Assembly (NCBI RefSeq): GCF_014356525.2
Contig: NC_052508.1
Span: forward strand, 54,880,497-54,944,496
From: Nilaparvata lugens
Taxonomy: Eukaryota; Arthropoda; Insecta; Hemiptera; Delphacidae
Direction: 5' to 3'
DNA length: 64,000 nucleotides
The position numbers and the translations under genes were made by a program. Of the stretch, positions 34,131-45,600 are shown in pieces. Every line of letters begins with the position of its first letter. Position 1 is the stretch's first letter. The notes beneath the pieces were generated by a model that saw only the letters and a list, made by a program, of their open reading frames with translations, was not told the origin of the DNA and ran no database searches.

Positions 34131-35914
34131 GGGATCAAGGTAGTAAAATGGCTGTAATTAATACAGATCAACAGAATAGGGGCAGCTTTTTATAGGTAAA
34201 AAAGATAAAAAATATTTAAAATGAAGGAACTTATGAGAAAAAATTTTAAAATGTTAAATCCTTCACATCTCAGTATTTCAAAGAAAGGAAAACGTCACGA
34301 TTCAAATTTTTACTTCATGCGTGATATTTTTACCTTACAAGGAAAATGATCAACAAAAATCATGAATACAAGACATTACCAATATAGATTCAGTATACAT
34401 TAGACATACTCTTGATAAAATCGGATGCACCTAAAGATGGGTGGAATTTGAGAGGAATAAAGGCCTATGTAGAAAAGAATTCATTGCATCAGCATATAGC
34501 TCAATTATTCATTATTCTCATGAATAGAACAGAAAAATAAAATAATGAAAATGGAAAAAGGTGGAAACAAAATGTACAGGGTATTTTACCTGAAGACTGC
34601 TCTCTCAGTTCAACCTTGCAAATTGAGCCAGAGTGAACTGTACAATTTGAATTACAAATTAACTCCATTTAGGACCGCGGACCCCTTAAAAGGATGGTGA
34701 AATGGGAATTACAGTACATTCCAAACATACGCCCGTTCATACAAATGTGATACCATTCGCAAAAAGCAAGATAGAAATGTTTCCTGCATTTTTCGCATTT
34801 TGTTTTAGATTTCGCCCGTCCAGCGTTCGCTCAGAGGGCGATTTTTTTCGAATGCAATCTAGCATGGCGCTCGCTCTGTTAGCGCGGCTTGCAGATGAGT
34901 TTTGACAGATGGCTTCAAACTTTCTGCTGCTCTGCTGCTAGCGAATCAACCATTATCGAGGCGCTCCGCAAGGATTTCCAATCGGAAAACATTTTTAGCC
35001 TTCAACGCAGAACGATACAAACATGTTCATCCTCGATAATTGGGGAGATGCATTGCCGTACTGCTGAACAAGATCGGTGTAATCGTTGCACCACTACTCA
35101 TGCCTGTTGAATAGTTCATGTGAATTGAAGATATAAAACATTATCTATCCCCAGTAATGAAACAGAGTTACCGTACTGAATAAAATTGATGAATAGTAGA
35201 CTATCTCAGAGAAAATGAAATGATTAATTCAATATGAAGTTATAATTAAGTGTTAGTATATTTAAATATACTTTGGTGTTTTAATTTCTCTAAATTCAAA
35301 TGTTTAGCTTGTACATATTTTTGGACGAAAATTGAACTTGAACGTTTTACAGTAGAAACATAACCAATTTTTTGGACATTTTACTAATTTATCAAAATTT
35401 GGGATTGGAATAGATTTGGGCCATGCCTGTTGTTCCTTCCTAATCATATTTATATAATTTGTGATTCTGTCCACGAATAAATAGATAACTCAGAGATATT
35501 GAAAATAATTTTGGACAAGAGAAGTCCAAATTATACCTAATAGAATAGAACCCAACTTCATTAACACAAAAATTACATTTAACAGAAAAACTGAAGTATA
35601 TATAGAGATAGAGAGGAATAATAAACTTTGTACTTACAAATAGAACTAGGCTATATGCGTTGTTGTATCAAAACTTATTAATAATATTATGAAAAATTCC
35701 TAATTTAATTGGACAATTCCAAACTATATAACCAAAAGGCAGGTGGATAATATCTATCTATATAGCCTTACATTTATTTCATTACTGCTTGATTATATTC
35801 TACTTTAATTTATATATTTCATTTTAATCTTTATGCACTTTGTATTTGTTTCCTTTATCTTATACTTGAAATCTTTGAAGTGTCATACGGTATTTATTTT
35901 GTTCAAGTTTATTT
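34131..35914. other. Intergenic; GC-richer patch at 34.8-35.1 kb
   Basis: Positions 34800-35100 are GC-richer and open for 67 and 73 codons in two plus frames, without recognisable similarity. Positions 35315-35490 resemble blocks at 13000-13175 and 46355-46515 (CCAACTTTTTGGAC-type and TTTTGGGC-type motifs), a dispersed repeat. No host gene recognised. Confidence 0.45.
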
Positions 35915-36030
35915 AACTTTTGTAACTTGAGTTTTTTCTTTGTAACTGAGCACCCGCCGAAAAACCTTCGGGTTTGGCAGGACCCTCAATATTGTTTTGA
36001 GTTGTGAATAAAAATTTTGATTTGATATTC
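35820..36030 (+). repeat. 3' end of a 5'-truncated non-LTR retroelement
   Basis: GAGCACCCGCCGAAAAACCTTCGGGTTTGG contains a small hairpin (CCGAA/TTCGG). It is followed by AATAAAAATTTTGATTTGAT, a typical retroelement terminus. It overlaps the start of the 1.6-kb tandem duplication and is therefore repeated at 37514-37630. Confidence 0.5.
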
Positions 36031-37513
36031 ACACCATTGGTTCTCGTCTAAATGATAGTATTTCAAGTAATTTTTAACCAATTCAATAATTCTCTTCCCG
36101 TTTCAATATTCGAAACGTAAGAAGTTTTGAAATGATTTTGAATGTTACCGGTGTCATTTTGGTGGAGCAATTTAAGTTCCTTTAGTAGGCTAGGCTTACT
36201 ATAGTGAGGTCCACGTTATAATGGCAGTGTAGGAAGATAGGAGAAAAGGGTTGCCAGATCTCAGCCTTGCCACCCAAACAGCTGATACTGGTATATCTGA
36301 TGAATTTAACTGTTCATTATTGTTGAAAATAGTTAATTAGGCCTATATTTTATTTATCAAGAAAATATATTTTTTGAAGATATAATAATAAATTTTCATG
36401 ATTGAGATAAAATAATTATTTTGTCAATTAGTTGAATTTCCACATTGTTGATAAACGATGTGGCAACATCGCAATGCGTGAAAGAGATAGCGCCATCTGC
36501 TTTGTTGAATGATAGACAAAGACACCATTGCAAATCACACACTGCCATTATAACGTGGACCTCACTATAGGCTAGACTACCATTCCGGATTTTTCAACTT
36601 CACCACATTACCCGCTCATTGCATTCTTGAACTTATGGTCACTATGCTGAGATTGCGTCGTTTTGCAGTGCTTTTTCCCCTTGCAGCCTCCAAGGAATCA
36701 TAATCGTATATTCTTCTTAAAGCTTTACACTCAAAAACTCTCAGCCTCTATGTGTTCTGTGGGTAATAAGACTAGTAATATAGAGCAGTTCAGAATCATA
36801 TTGTCACAGCATTCAACTATGGTTCAATGATCTTTGTTCGCCAAGCGTTAACACTGGTGGAATGCACCATATTCTTTCTCTAATTTACAATGGAACTTTA
36901 CCCTTTTTTGGATGATGCCGAACGAGCGTTTCTTGTTTGGTGGTATAAAGATAGGATGATCAATTTATTTTTGCACGTTATTATATCACGGCATCCACGG
37001 TGCAATGCTTGTGCGGACATGCTATCATTAACTGAGAAAATTTGCGGTTATCAGGTTGTTAATAGTAATTATTAAATGTGGTTGTGATTTTCGGCAGTGA
37101 CAATATACTGCTGAAATAATAGAATGAAATGTATGTTGATGAGCTTCAGATGCAGTCGGTATGTAGCCTCTCAGTATAATATCAGACGTCTCCAATCCAA
37201 GAACACAAATAGATATTCCAATTCCAACGACCACGACCAGCATAGAAATTTGTAAACATAATTTCGAACGCGAATTTACCGCTTAGTCGCTGATATGTGA
37301 ATCAATATTCATTGCAAATGAAATGGTATTCGAATACCACTGGTTACTTATTTAAGTCCCCTTGTGACATTACATTTATGTATTCAATCTTCACGTGGAT
37401 ATTTCCCTTTGAGTGTAGCAGGCTTCAGATTAGAAACTTAAATGAATTGATAATTGTATGAGATTACTAATTTATATGAATCGACCAAAATTTATAAAAA
37501 TGTTGTTTTATTT
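35915..37513. repeat. 1.6-kb tandem duplication, left unit
   Basis: AACTTTTGTAACTTGAG begins the unit at 35915 and recurs at 37514, an offset of 1599 bases. The unit contains the retroelement 3' end, a 372-bp MITE, and about 900 bases of unique sequence including weak ORFs on both strands (36890-37075 plus; 37028-37243 minus with a hydrophobic N-terminus). The copies differ by a few substitutions and small indels, one of them a GGCCTA present only here (36340-36345). Confidence 0.95.
36199..36570. mobile_element. MITE with TIR CTATAGTGAGGTCCACGTTA
   Basis: The left terminus CTATAGTGAGGTCCACG...AATGGCAGT and the right terminus ACTGCCATT...CGTGGACCTCACTATAG are perfect inverted repeats of about 30 bases. 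Length 372 bases, non-coding. It was present before the tandem duplication, since both units carry it. Confidence 0.9.
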
Positions 37514-39113
37514 AACTTTTGTAACTTGAGTTTTTTCTTTGTAACTGAGCACCCGCCGAAAAACCTTCGGGTTTGGCAGGACCCTCAATATTGTTTTGAG
37601 TTGTGAATAAAAATTTTGATTTGATATTCACACCATTGGTTCTCGTCTAAATGATAGTATTTCAAGTAATTTTTAACCAATTCAATAATTCTCTTCCCGT
37701 TTCAATATTCGAAACGTAAGAAGTTTTGAAATGATTTTGAATGTTACCGGTATCATTTTGGTGGAGCAATTTAAGTTCCTTTAGTAGGCTACAGGCTTAC
37801 TATAGTGAGGTCCATGTTATAATGGCAGTGTAGGAAAATAGGAGAAAATGGTTGCCAGATCTCAGCCTTGCCACCCAAACAGCTGATACTGGTATATCTG
37901 ATGAATTTAACTGTTCATTATTGTTGAAAATAGTTAATTATATTTTATTTATCAAGAAAATATATTTTTTGAAGATATAATAATAAATTTTCATGATTGA
38001 GATAAAATAATTATTTTGTTAATTAGTTGAATCTCTACATTGTTGATAAACGATGTGGCAACATCGCAATGCGTGAAAGAGATAGCGCCATCTGCTTTGT
38101 TGAATGATAGACAAAGACACCATTGCAAATCACACACTGCTATTATAACGTGGACCTCACTATAGGCTAGACTACCATTCCGGATTTTTCAACTTCACCA
38201 CATAACCCGCTCATTGCATTCTTGAACTTATGATCACTATGCTGCGATTGCGTCGTTTTGCAGTGCTTTTTCCCCTTGCAGCCTCCAAGGAATCATAATC
38301 GTATATTCTTCTTAAAGCTTTACACTCAAAAACTCTCAGCCTCTATGTGTTCTGTGGGTAATAAGACTAGTAATATAGAGCAGTTCAGAATCATATTGTC
38401 ACAGCATTCAACTATGGTTCAATGATCTTTGTTCGCCAAGCGTTAACACTGGTGGAATGCACCATATTTTTTCTCTAATCTACAATGGAACTCTACGTAT
38501 CCTTTTTTTGGATGATGCCAAACGAGCGTTTCTTGTTTGGTGGTATAAAGATAGGATGATCAATTTATTTTTGCACGTTATTATATCACGGCATCCACGG
38601 TGCAATGCTTGTGCGGACATGCTATCATTAACTGAGAAAATTTGCGGTTATCAGGTTGTTAATAGTAATTATTAAATGTGGTTGTGATTTTCGGCAGTGA
38701 CAATATACTGCTGAAATAATAGAATGAAATGTATGTTGATGAGCTTCAGATGCAGTCGGTATGTAGCCTCTCAGTATAATATCAGACGTCTCCAATCCAA
38801 GAACACAAATAGATATTCCAATTCCAACGACCACGACCAGCATAGAAATTTGTAAACATGATTTCGAACGCGAATTTACCGCTTAGTCGCTGATATGTGA
38901 ATCAATATTCATTGCAAATGAAATGGTATTCGAATACCACTGGTTACTTATTTAAGTCCCCTTGTGACATTACATTTATGTATTCAATCTTCACGTGGAT
39001 ATTTCCCTTTGAGTGTAGCAGGCTTCAGATTAGAAACTTAAATGAATTGATAATTGTATGAGATTACTAATTTATATGAATCGACCAAAATTTATAAAAA
39101 TGTTGTTTTATTT
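37514..39113. repeat. 1.6-kb tandem duplication, right unit
   Basis: Second unit, ending GTTGTTTTATTT at 39113 just as the left unit ends at its junction. It lies about 290 bases from the PPIH stop codon, so its end may be within or next to the PPIH 3' UTR; TTTATT at 39107-39112 reads AATAAA on the minus strand. Confidence 0.95.
37800..38165. mobile_element. MITE with TIR CTATAGTGAGGTCCACGTTA, second copy
   Basis: Same element as 36199-36570, carried along in the duplication. It lacks the GGCCTA hexamer and has a few substitutions in the arms (CCATGTTATAATGG). Confidence 0.9.
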
Positions 39114-39404
39114 GACAAGAGTATTTTAAAACACACCGTGGTTCTTATATTACTTGTACTAAACAAAGAACCTGTCATAAGTCACTATCATAATATATAA
39201 TCACATCCTTCAGTCCTTATGAAATGAATATCATTTTTGAATTTCATCACAAGGTGTGTATTTTATCACGCCACTCGAAATAAAACCCTAATCAATGTCC
39301 ACATATCATCTCCAACCTTAGGCAAGCGAAGATTCTCTCTATGGAATGTCTTCATTGATAACAAACGATGATTGGACTCGGGAAAGTATGATATTCTCAC
39401 TATT
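39114..39404 (-). other. Probable PPIH 3' untranslated region
   Basis: Lies between the PPIH stop codon and the first minus-strand AATAAA signal (39107-39112). No other feature is seen. The 3' end is inferred from the signal alone. Confidence 0.4.
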
Positions 39405-39602
39405 TCACATTTGTCCGCACTGTGAAATCACCACAGGAATTTTTGGTTTATTATTTGGTCCGGTTGGAACGTTTTCTATCTTGCGCATGACTAGGAGTCC
39501 ATCAATAACTTTTCCAAATACAACATGCTTGCCATCAAGGAAGTTACATTTGGCACATGTTATGAAGAATTGGCATCCGTTGGTGTCCTTGCCACTGTTC
39601 GC
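39405..39602 (-). CDS. PPIH: PPIH exon 4 (C-terminal, with stop)
   Basis: 65 codons plus TGA (39405-39407), from [16 protein letters not shown] to ISQCGQM. The acceptor is TTTCACAG before GCGAAC. It carries the active-site QFF segment and [12 protein letters not shown], in which the usual Trp of cyclophilins is replaced by Phe. Confidence 0.95.
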   Translation of the reverse strand, partial: ANSGKDTNGCQFFITCAKCNFLDGKHVVFGKVIDGLLVMRKIENVPTGPNNKPKIPVVISQCGQM

Positions 39603-42600
39603 CTGTGAAAATAATGGAATGAAAATTGAATAAACTGATGTGAAACATAAAATTAAAATGTAAGTTACAAAAAATTATAAGAATCTTCCAATCTTCCTTG
39701 GAGCGAGATTGATTATAACTAATTTATATGATTTAACAAGATTTCTTTATTGCAGAAAACATTTATACAAATGCTTCTAAAAATGTTTATACAAATGCTA
39801 TCATGTTTTTCTTTATCGTCAAAAAAACAAACATGATAAATACAGAGTATTTACATTCAAAGAAATAAAAATTCAAAGACAAGCATACAAACAGTATACA
39901 AAATACCCACAAATTAGAAACTCATCTCTTCTATATGGGCATATTTCTATTAAGACCTTTCTATGGTTCTCTTAAAATTACCCACTTCCAGCTCCCTTAA
40001 ATGTGCAGGAAGCTTATTATATGCTCTTATATCAAACTCCTTAAAGGAGATCAATGTATTTGCATAATTGCACTGGTTCACTCTAAGAGATTCCGAATTT
40101 ATAGTGTAATGGTTGTGAACGTTGCTATTTACAGAAATACTTGCTAAATAGATTTTTACATACATAAGACACTCAAGAATGTAAATAACTGGTACAGTCA
40201 GAATCTTGAATTTTTTAAATAAATCTACACAAGTAAATCGACTATTCACATTAGCAATGACACTTACTGCTTGTTTTTGTAATAAACATAATTTTTGTTT
40301 CAACAACAATTACATAGTATTTTATCTAAGACCATGTTACAATAATTACAGTTTCACAATTGATACTAGAATAGGAATCATTCCAATATAGTTTTTTTCA
40401 AACCTGTTGTAGGGACCACGAGATATAACTTGAGCCTCAACCCCTCAAATGGTGAGAGTGGCTGGCGTGGTAGGGATGTAGGGGTTGAACTGTCTCTCTC
40501 ACACATCTTCCCCTCTCACTCTGCATTTATTCAGCCAATGTAGAAATTGTTCGAAGTGAGGAAACTGGCTGACGAGAACGAATTGACCAAACTCTTACCC
40601 CCAATAAAATCAGAGGTGAGTCTCATGTGGTGGTAGTCGAAGGTTCATGTTATATCTTACGGCCTCTATCAAGTTGTCATTGCAGTAGACTACAACATTT
40701 TTATTGATCTCTTTTATATTGATCATGAACTCTTTAAATTCATGAAAAATACAAAACATGACTAGAATTCTACTACAAATTTCTGGACATGTGGGCGTCT
40801 AATGTCAGTCAACCTTTTAATCGAATCTTCTATTTCTGAGGGTGAAGCCCACATGAGCTTCAGGCTTGTGCGTGGGTAATGAGACAGATGATGAAAGATA
40901 AGTGGACCTAAAGCTCAAGATGGGTTCCAAACAACCGGGGGAGGATTTAGGCCATAAATTATATTTTGAGGAGTCTGCTATTCAAATTTTTCCCTTTACC
41001 ATGGGAGTAATCGGTACACGGATCTGACGGCTGTTCGGCACACTTTTTTATTTAAATTGGATAATATTTTTCAATATAATTGTTAAGATCATTATAAGAG
41101 TGAGAAAAAGTGGCAACTGAAATTTTTAAGTGGTCTAATAAGCGAGTTATGGGTTGTTGAAGTGCTAACTCCGTTTTCTTTCCAGATCATAAATAGTTTC
41201 GAAATTTCCCATTGGAGTTTTTTTAATACATTCAGTATATCATTGGTTTTGTTCTAATATGCGTTTTTCCGCGATTGATTCCTAAATAAACAAGTTAACG
41301 AATTTATAAAAAATGTTACTTTTTTATTTATGAACGATATGGGGAATAACGCGTCGATATTAGAAATCAGGATATCGATAACTTGAGAAAATTGAATCCT
41401 ACTGAAAAGGATGGACCAATTAGAGCACAGTTGACTTCAACGTTTACTAGGAACGACGTTTTGAGGAAGAAATACAAGTTGTCAAGAGAAGAAAGGTTTA
41501 ACCACATCAAAATAAAGGAAGACCTTGACATGGAGACGCGCATCATCAGAAAGGAATTATTCCCATTTCTTATGGAATACAAGAAAAGATAAATTAATGA
41601 TTGACGGTGAGCTCTACAACCTGGATAGCTTAAAAGAAGCATATAATAAGGAAAAAGAAAAAAAAGGCCAAGGAGTGAGGGAAGCTCTCCCACAACAGGA
41701 GGCGACGGTGACGCAAGCACCCAAAACACAAATACGGAACGACTCGTGAAGAAAAAGAACTTGAATACAATGGAAACATATATAAAGAGAATTGGAAGAG
41801 AGCGGGGTGGTGTGGAAGAGCCTTCACAACCACAGTAGCAACCACGGCAAGGAGTTAGAATAGCAAGAACGGAAAATGAAAGGAAACCAACTGATAAAGA
41901 CTTCGGAAAGGATGGAAGATCGGCGAAGAGAAAAAATCAAGATAATATCATTATACTCACATATAATTGTAGATCTCTTAGGGAGAACTGGAGAGTGGAA
42001 CAGCTGGTGGAAGAGGTCAAAAATGTAGAATGGGATATAATAGGACTTGCGGAAGTAAGGAGAGACGGAGAGCAATGTTTGAGCCTGGATGATGATAATA
42101 TTGTTCTGTACGTGAATGGCAATGGTCCAACAGGAGGAACAGGTTTTCTAATAAACAATGCGACAAAAAAGAAAATCATAAGCTTCAAGCAACATACTCA
42201 CAGAATATCGACAATAATTTGGAAACTCAAAGAAGGAATGGGTAGAATTAAAATAATACAAGTCTATGCACCAACATCAAATTCAACTGATGAGGAAATT
42301 GAAGAACTATATGAAGAACTGAATGATGCCTTAGGAAAGGATATATGTAGGTACAATATAATAATGGGAGATATGAATGCAAAAATTGGCAAGAACAACG
42401 GTGAAAAATGTGTTGGAAACTACGGATTTGGTGAAAGGAATGAAAGAGGAGATAGGCTTGTTGAATTTGTTGAAGGGAAAAATATGTATTTGATGAACTC
42501 CTTCTTCCAGAAAAATGAAACAAGAAAGTGGACTTGGATGAGTCCGGATGGAGAAACAAAAAATGAGATTGACTTCTTCATAACAGACAAAAAACTCATT

Positions 42601-45600
42601 GTACAAGATGTGGACGTAGAGAATGATGTTAACATAGGAAGTGACCATAGACCAATTAAGATGATTATAAAAATAGAAGAGAGAAGAAGATTCAACAAAA
42701 AAGTCCGCACGAGACTGAGTTCAGAAGCACTAAAAATGAAATCATTTGAAGAGAAATTGGAAGAAAACCTAGCTCATGGAATGAATACTGAATGCTCCGA
42801 TATGGAAGACATATCAAGTAAACTATCTGCTATTATTAAAAGTACAAGTGATACCTTGAACGACAGAGAAGGAAACAGAAGACGTTCAACTCCAAGAGAG
42901 ATAATCAGACTTTTGGCAAAAAGGAGAAGACTGAAAACGTCTGATAGGGATAGAATTGAATTCACTGAAATTTCTAAATTAATAAGGCGAAAATGGAAAG
43001 AATGGACAGCGCTCAAGAAAACTGAAGAATTAGAAGACACAATTAAATCAAGAGGAAGTATTAAACAAACATTGAGAAGACAACAGCTAGGCACCAATAT
43101 AATGATCTCGATGAAAAATGAGACTGGCGAGGAAGAGAGAGAAGTGGAAGGTATTCTCAGGACAATCTGTAACTTCTATGAAAAATTATATAGTATACAG
43201 GGGCCTGAAACAGACACATCAGCAGAGTGCAGTGGAAGGAGAGAGGAACAGCTGGATGCAGGTCAAGTAGAAAATAGCCTTCCAATCCTGGAAAGTGAAG
43301 TGGAGAGAGTAATAAGCAAATTAAAAGAAGGAAAAGCGGGAGGACCGGACAGAGTTACAAATGAAGAAATAAAAGCGGGAGGAAGAGCTGTAACCAGTAT
43401 ACTAGTTAAGTTGTTTAATATATGTCTAAAAAATAGAAAAGTTCCTGATTTATGGTTGAAGGCTAACCTAATACTACTGTATAAAAAGGGAGACAGAAAA
43501 GAAGTAAAGAACTATCGCCCAATAAGTCTCCTCTGTACAATTTACAAAGTCTTCATTGCAATAATAACATACAGAATAGGAAGAAATTTAGATGCCGCAA
43601 CACAGAACGATCAGACCGGATTCAAGAAAAATTTCTCTGCACTAGACAATATCTTAGTACTGCTGGAATTGATACGAAAGGCGAGGGAATACAATTTCCA
43701 AATGGTCCTACTATTCATCGACTTTGAAAAAGCATTCGATAGTGTAACAACCAATGCTATTATGAATACGTTAGCTGGACTTGGTGTTGAAGATGAATAT
43801 TTACAAATTTTTAAATATATATATGAGAATATGAAATTAGAATGTTCAGTAAGAGGAGAGAGTAAAGAGATACGTGTGAAAAGAGGATTAAGACAAGGTG
43901 ATGTTCCATCTGCAAAAATATTTAATGCCGTTTTAGAAACAACCTTCAAAAATTTAGACTGGCAAGATAGAGGCATAGATATCAATGGGGAGAGGTTGAA
44001 CTGCTTGAAATTTGCCGATGATATTGTTCTTATAGGAAGAAGTGCAAGTGAAGTTAAGGATATGTTAAAGGAGATGATGGAAGAAACAAAACAAATAGGC
44101 CTTAAAGTAAATTTTGAAAAATCAAAGGTTATGAGTTTCAATTGTCAAGCAGATGAAGTAATTGATTTGAACCAAGGAAGAATTATCGAAAATGTCAACA
44201 GCTTCATATATTTAGGACAAAGAATTGGAAAAGACAGTCAATGGGGAGAAATCACAAGAATAATTGCGTTGAGATGGTCAATGTTTAAAAGATTCAATCA
44301 CCTTTTCCGCTCCACGGTTATTATGGAAAATAAGCGAAAATTACTTCAGATGTGTATAATCCCAGTTATGTTGTATGGCTGTGAAACATGGACTCTCACA
44401 GGAAAAATTATCAGGAAAATGAGAACTAGTATGAGAGCAATGCTAAGGATCATGTTGGGAGTTACTAAAAGAGATAAAAAGACGAAAATATGGATATCCA
44501 AAGAGACAATGGTTGAGGACATAGGACGGTTGATAGTAGAAAGAAAATGGAACTGGGCAGGACATATAGCGAGAACAAAAGACAACAGATGGACAAAGAA
44601 GATAATAGACTGGTATCCACGAACACTGAAGAGAAGCAGAGGACGACCAACCAACAGATGGGACGAGGAATTTAGGAGAGTCTGCGGTGGAGCAACATGG
44701 CAGAGGGTAGCACAGGAGAGGACGGAATGGGAGAGGATGAAGAAGGTGTACGGCGGTGTTTGGCTATACACAGACTAAATTTCAAAAGTGAATGTTATCT
44801 ATCATGTTCATATTTCATTTGGTGCCAACCAAAGAAGTTACCTCAGCGGAAGCTGATTTGCAACCATGAAAATTTTATTTTATTTTTACTATGTACCAAT
44901 AGGTGAATACTGTAAAAGTTGCAATAAAAGGTTTATTCATTTATTTAGCCTATATTTATGTATGGGGAATAAAATGTTTTACTTTGTAGAAATACATTTT
45001 TTTAATTTTTGAGAGAAGTTATGTTAATATGGTCAAAACCGTTTTTCATCTGGAAAGAAAACCGAGTTAGCACTTCAACGACACATAACTCGCTTATTAG
45101 ACCACTTAAAAATTTCAGTTTCTACTTTTTCTCACTCTTATAATGATCTTAACAATTATATTAAAATTATCAAATTTAAATAAAAAACGTGTATCGAACA
45201 GCCTTAACTTAAGCTGTGTACACAAATACGCGCCTCCAACCCGCACCGAGCACGCTCCGCCCTCGTTCCTCCATCGCACCGCAGTCGCTCCGCCCCCGCT
45301 CTGCAGTCGCACCGATCATGAACGTTACGGAAGATGTTAGCTCTTCTCGCGTTCCCCGGTCGATCCACTCTTGCTCCCCGGTCGATCATCAATCGATCTG
45401 CTCTCGTTCGGTTGCTGAGCAGAGCGAAAGTCAGAACGCACCTTTACCTTATCGATAGCTCATCAGTGCGACCACAGAGCTGATTGCCCCCCCCCCCCAT
45501 TGGAATAAATTTCCATTTGATAACACAATCAATATTGTATATATTGAAAAGAATAAATAGTGTATGAATAAATGTAAGAATGGCGATCATTGCATTTAAT

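Larger units (their letters stand above)
41350..44960 (+). mobile_element. RTE-clade non-LTR retrotransposon, nearly intact
   Basis: 3.6 kb on the plus strand, antisense to PPIH. It has a short ORF1-like segment (41383-41749), ORF2 with APE endonuclease and RT (41770-44778) and a short 3' UTR with AATAAA (near 44922) and a TTTATTTAG-type end. 12-bp target duplications flank it. The compact size, short ORF1 and C-terminal [10 protein letters not shown] region fit the RTE clade. One frameshift in ORF1 and one in-frame TAG early in ORF2 are the only clear defects. Confidence 0.9.
41029..45203. mobile_element. Element with about 160-bp terminal inverted repeats, split by the RTE
   Basis: 41029-41191 (GGCTGTTCGGCACACTTTTT...GAAGTGCTAACTCCG...TTTCCAGAT) is the inverted match of 45046-45203 with about 90% identity by eye. 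Removing the RTE insertion and one target duplication leaves about 555 bases, the size of a MITE or foldback DNA transposon. No transposase. A target duplication for this outer element is not obvious. Confidence 0.75.

Noticed and set aside
36890..37243. 61- and 71-codon ORFs repeated in both 1.6-kb units
   Set aside because: Repeated only because the DNA is duplicated; the plus ORF differs by indels at its start, and neither has recognised similarity. The minus ORF has a hydrophobic start but no splice partners.
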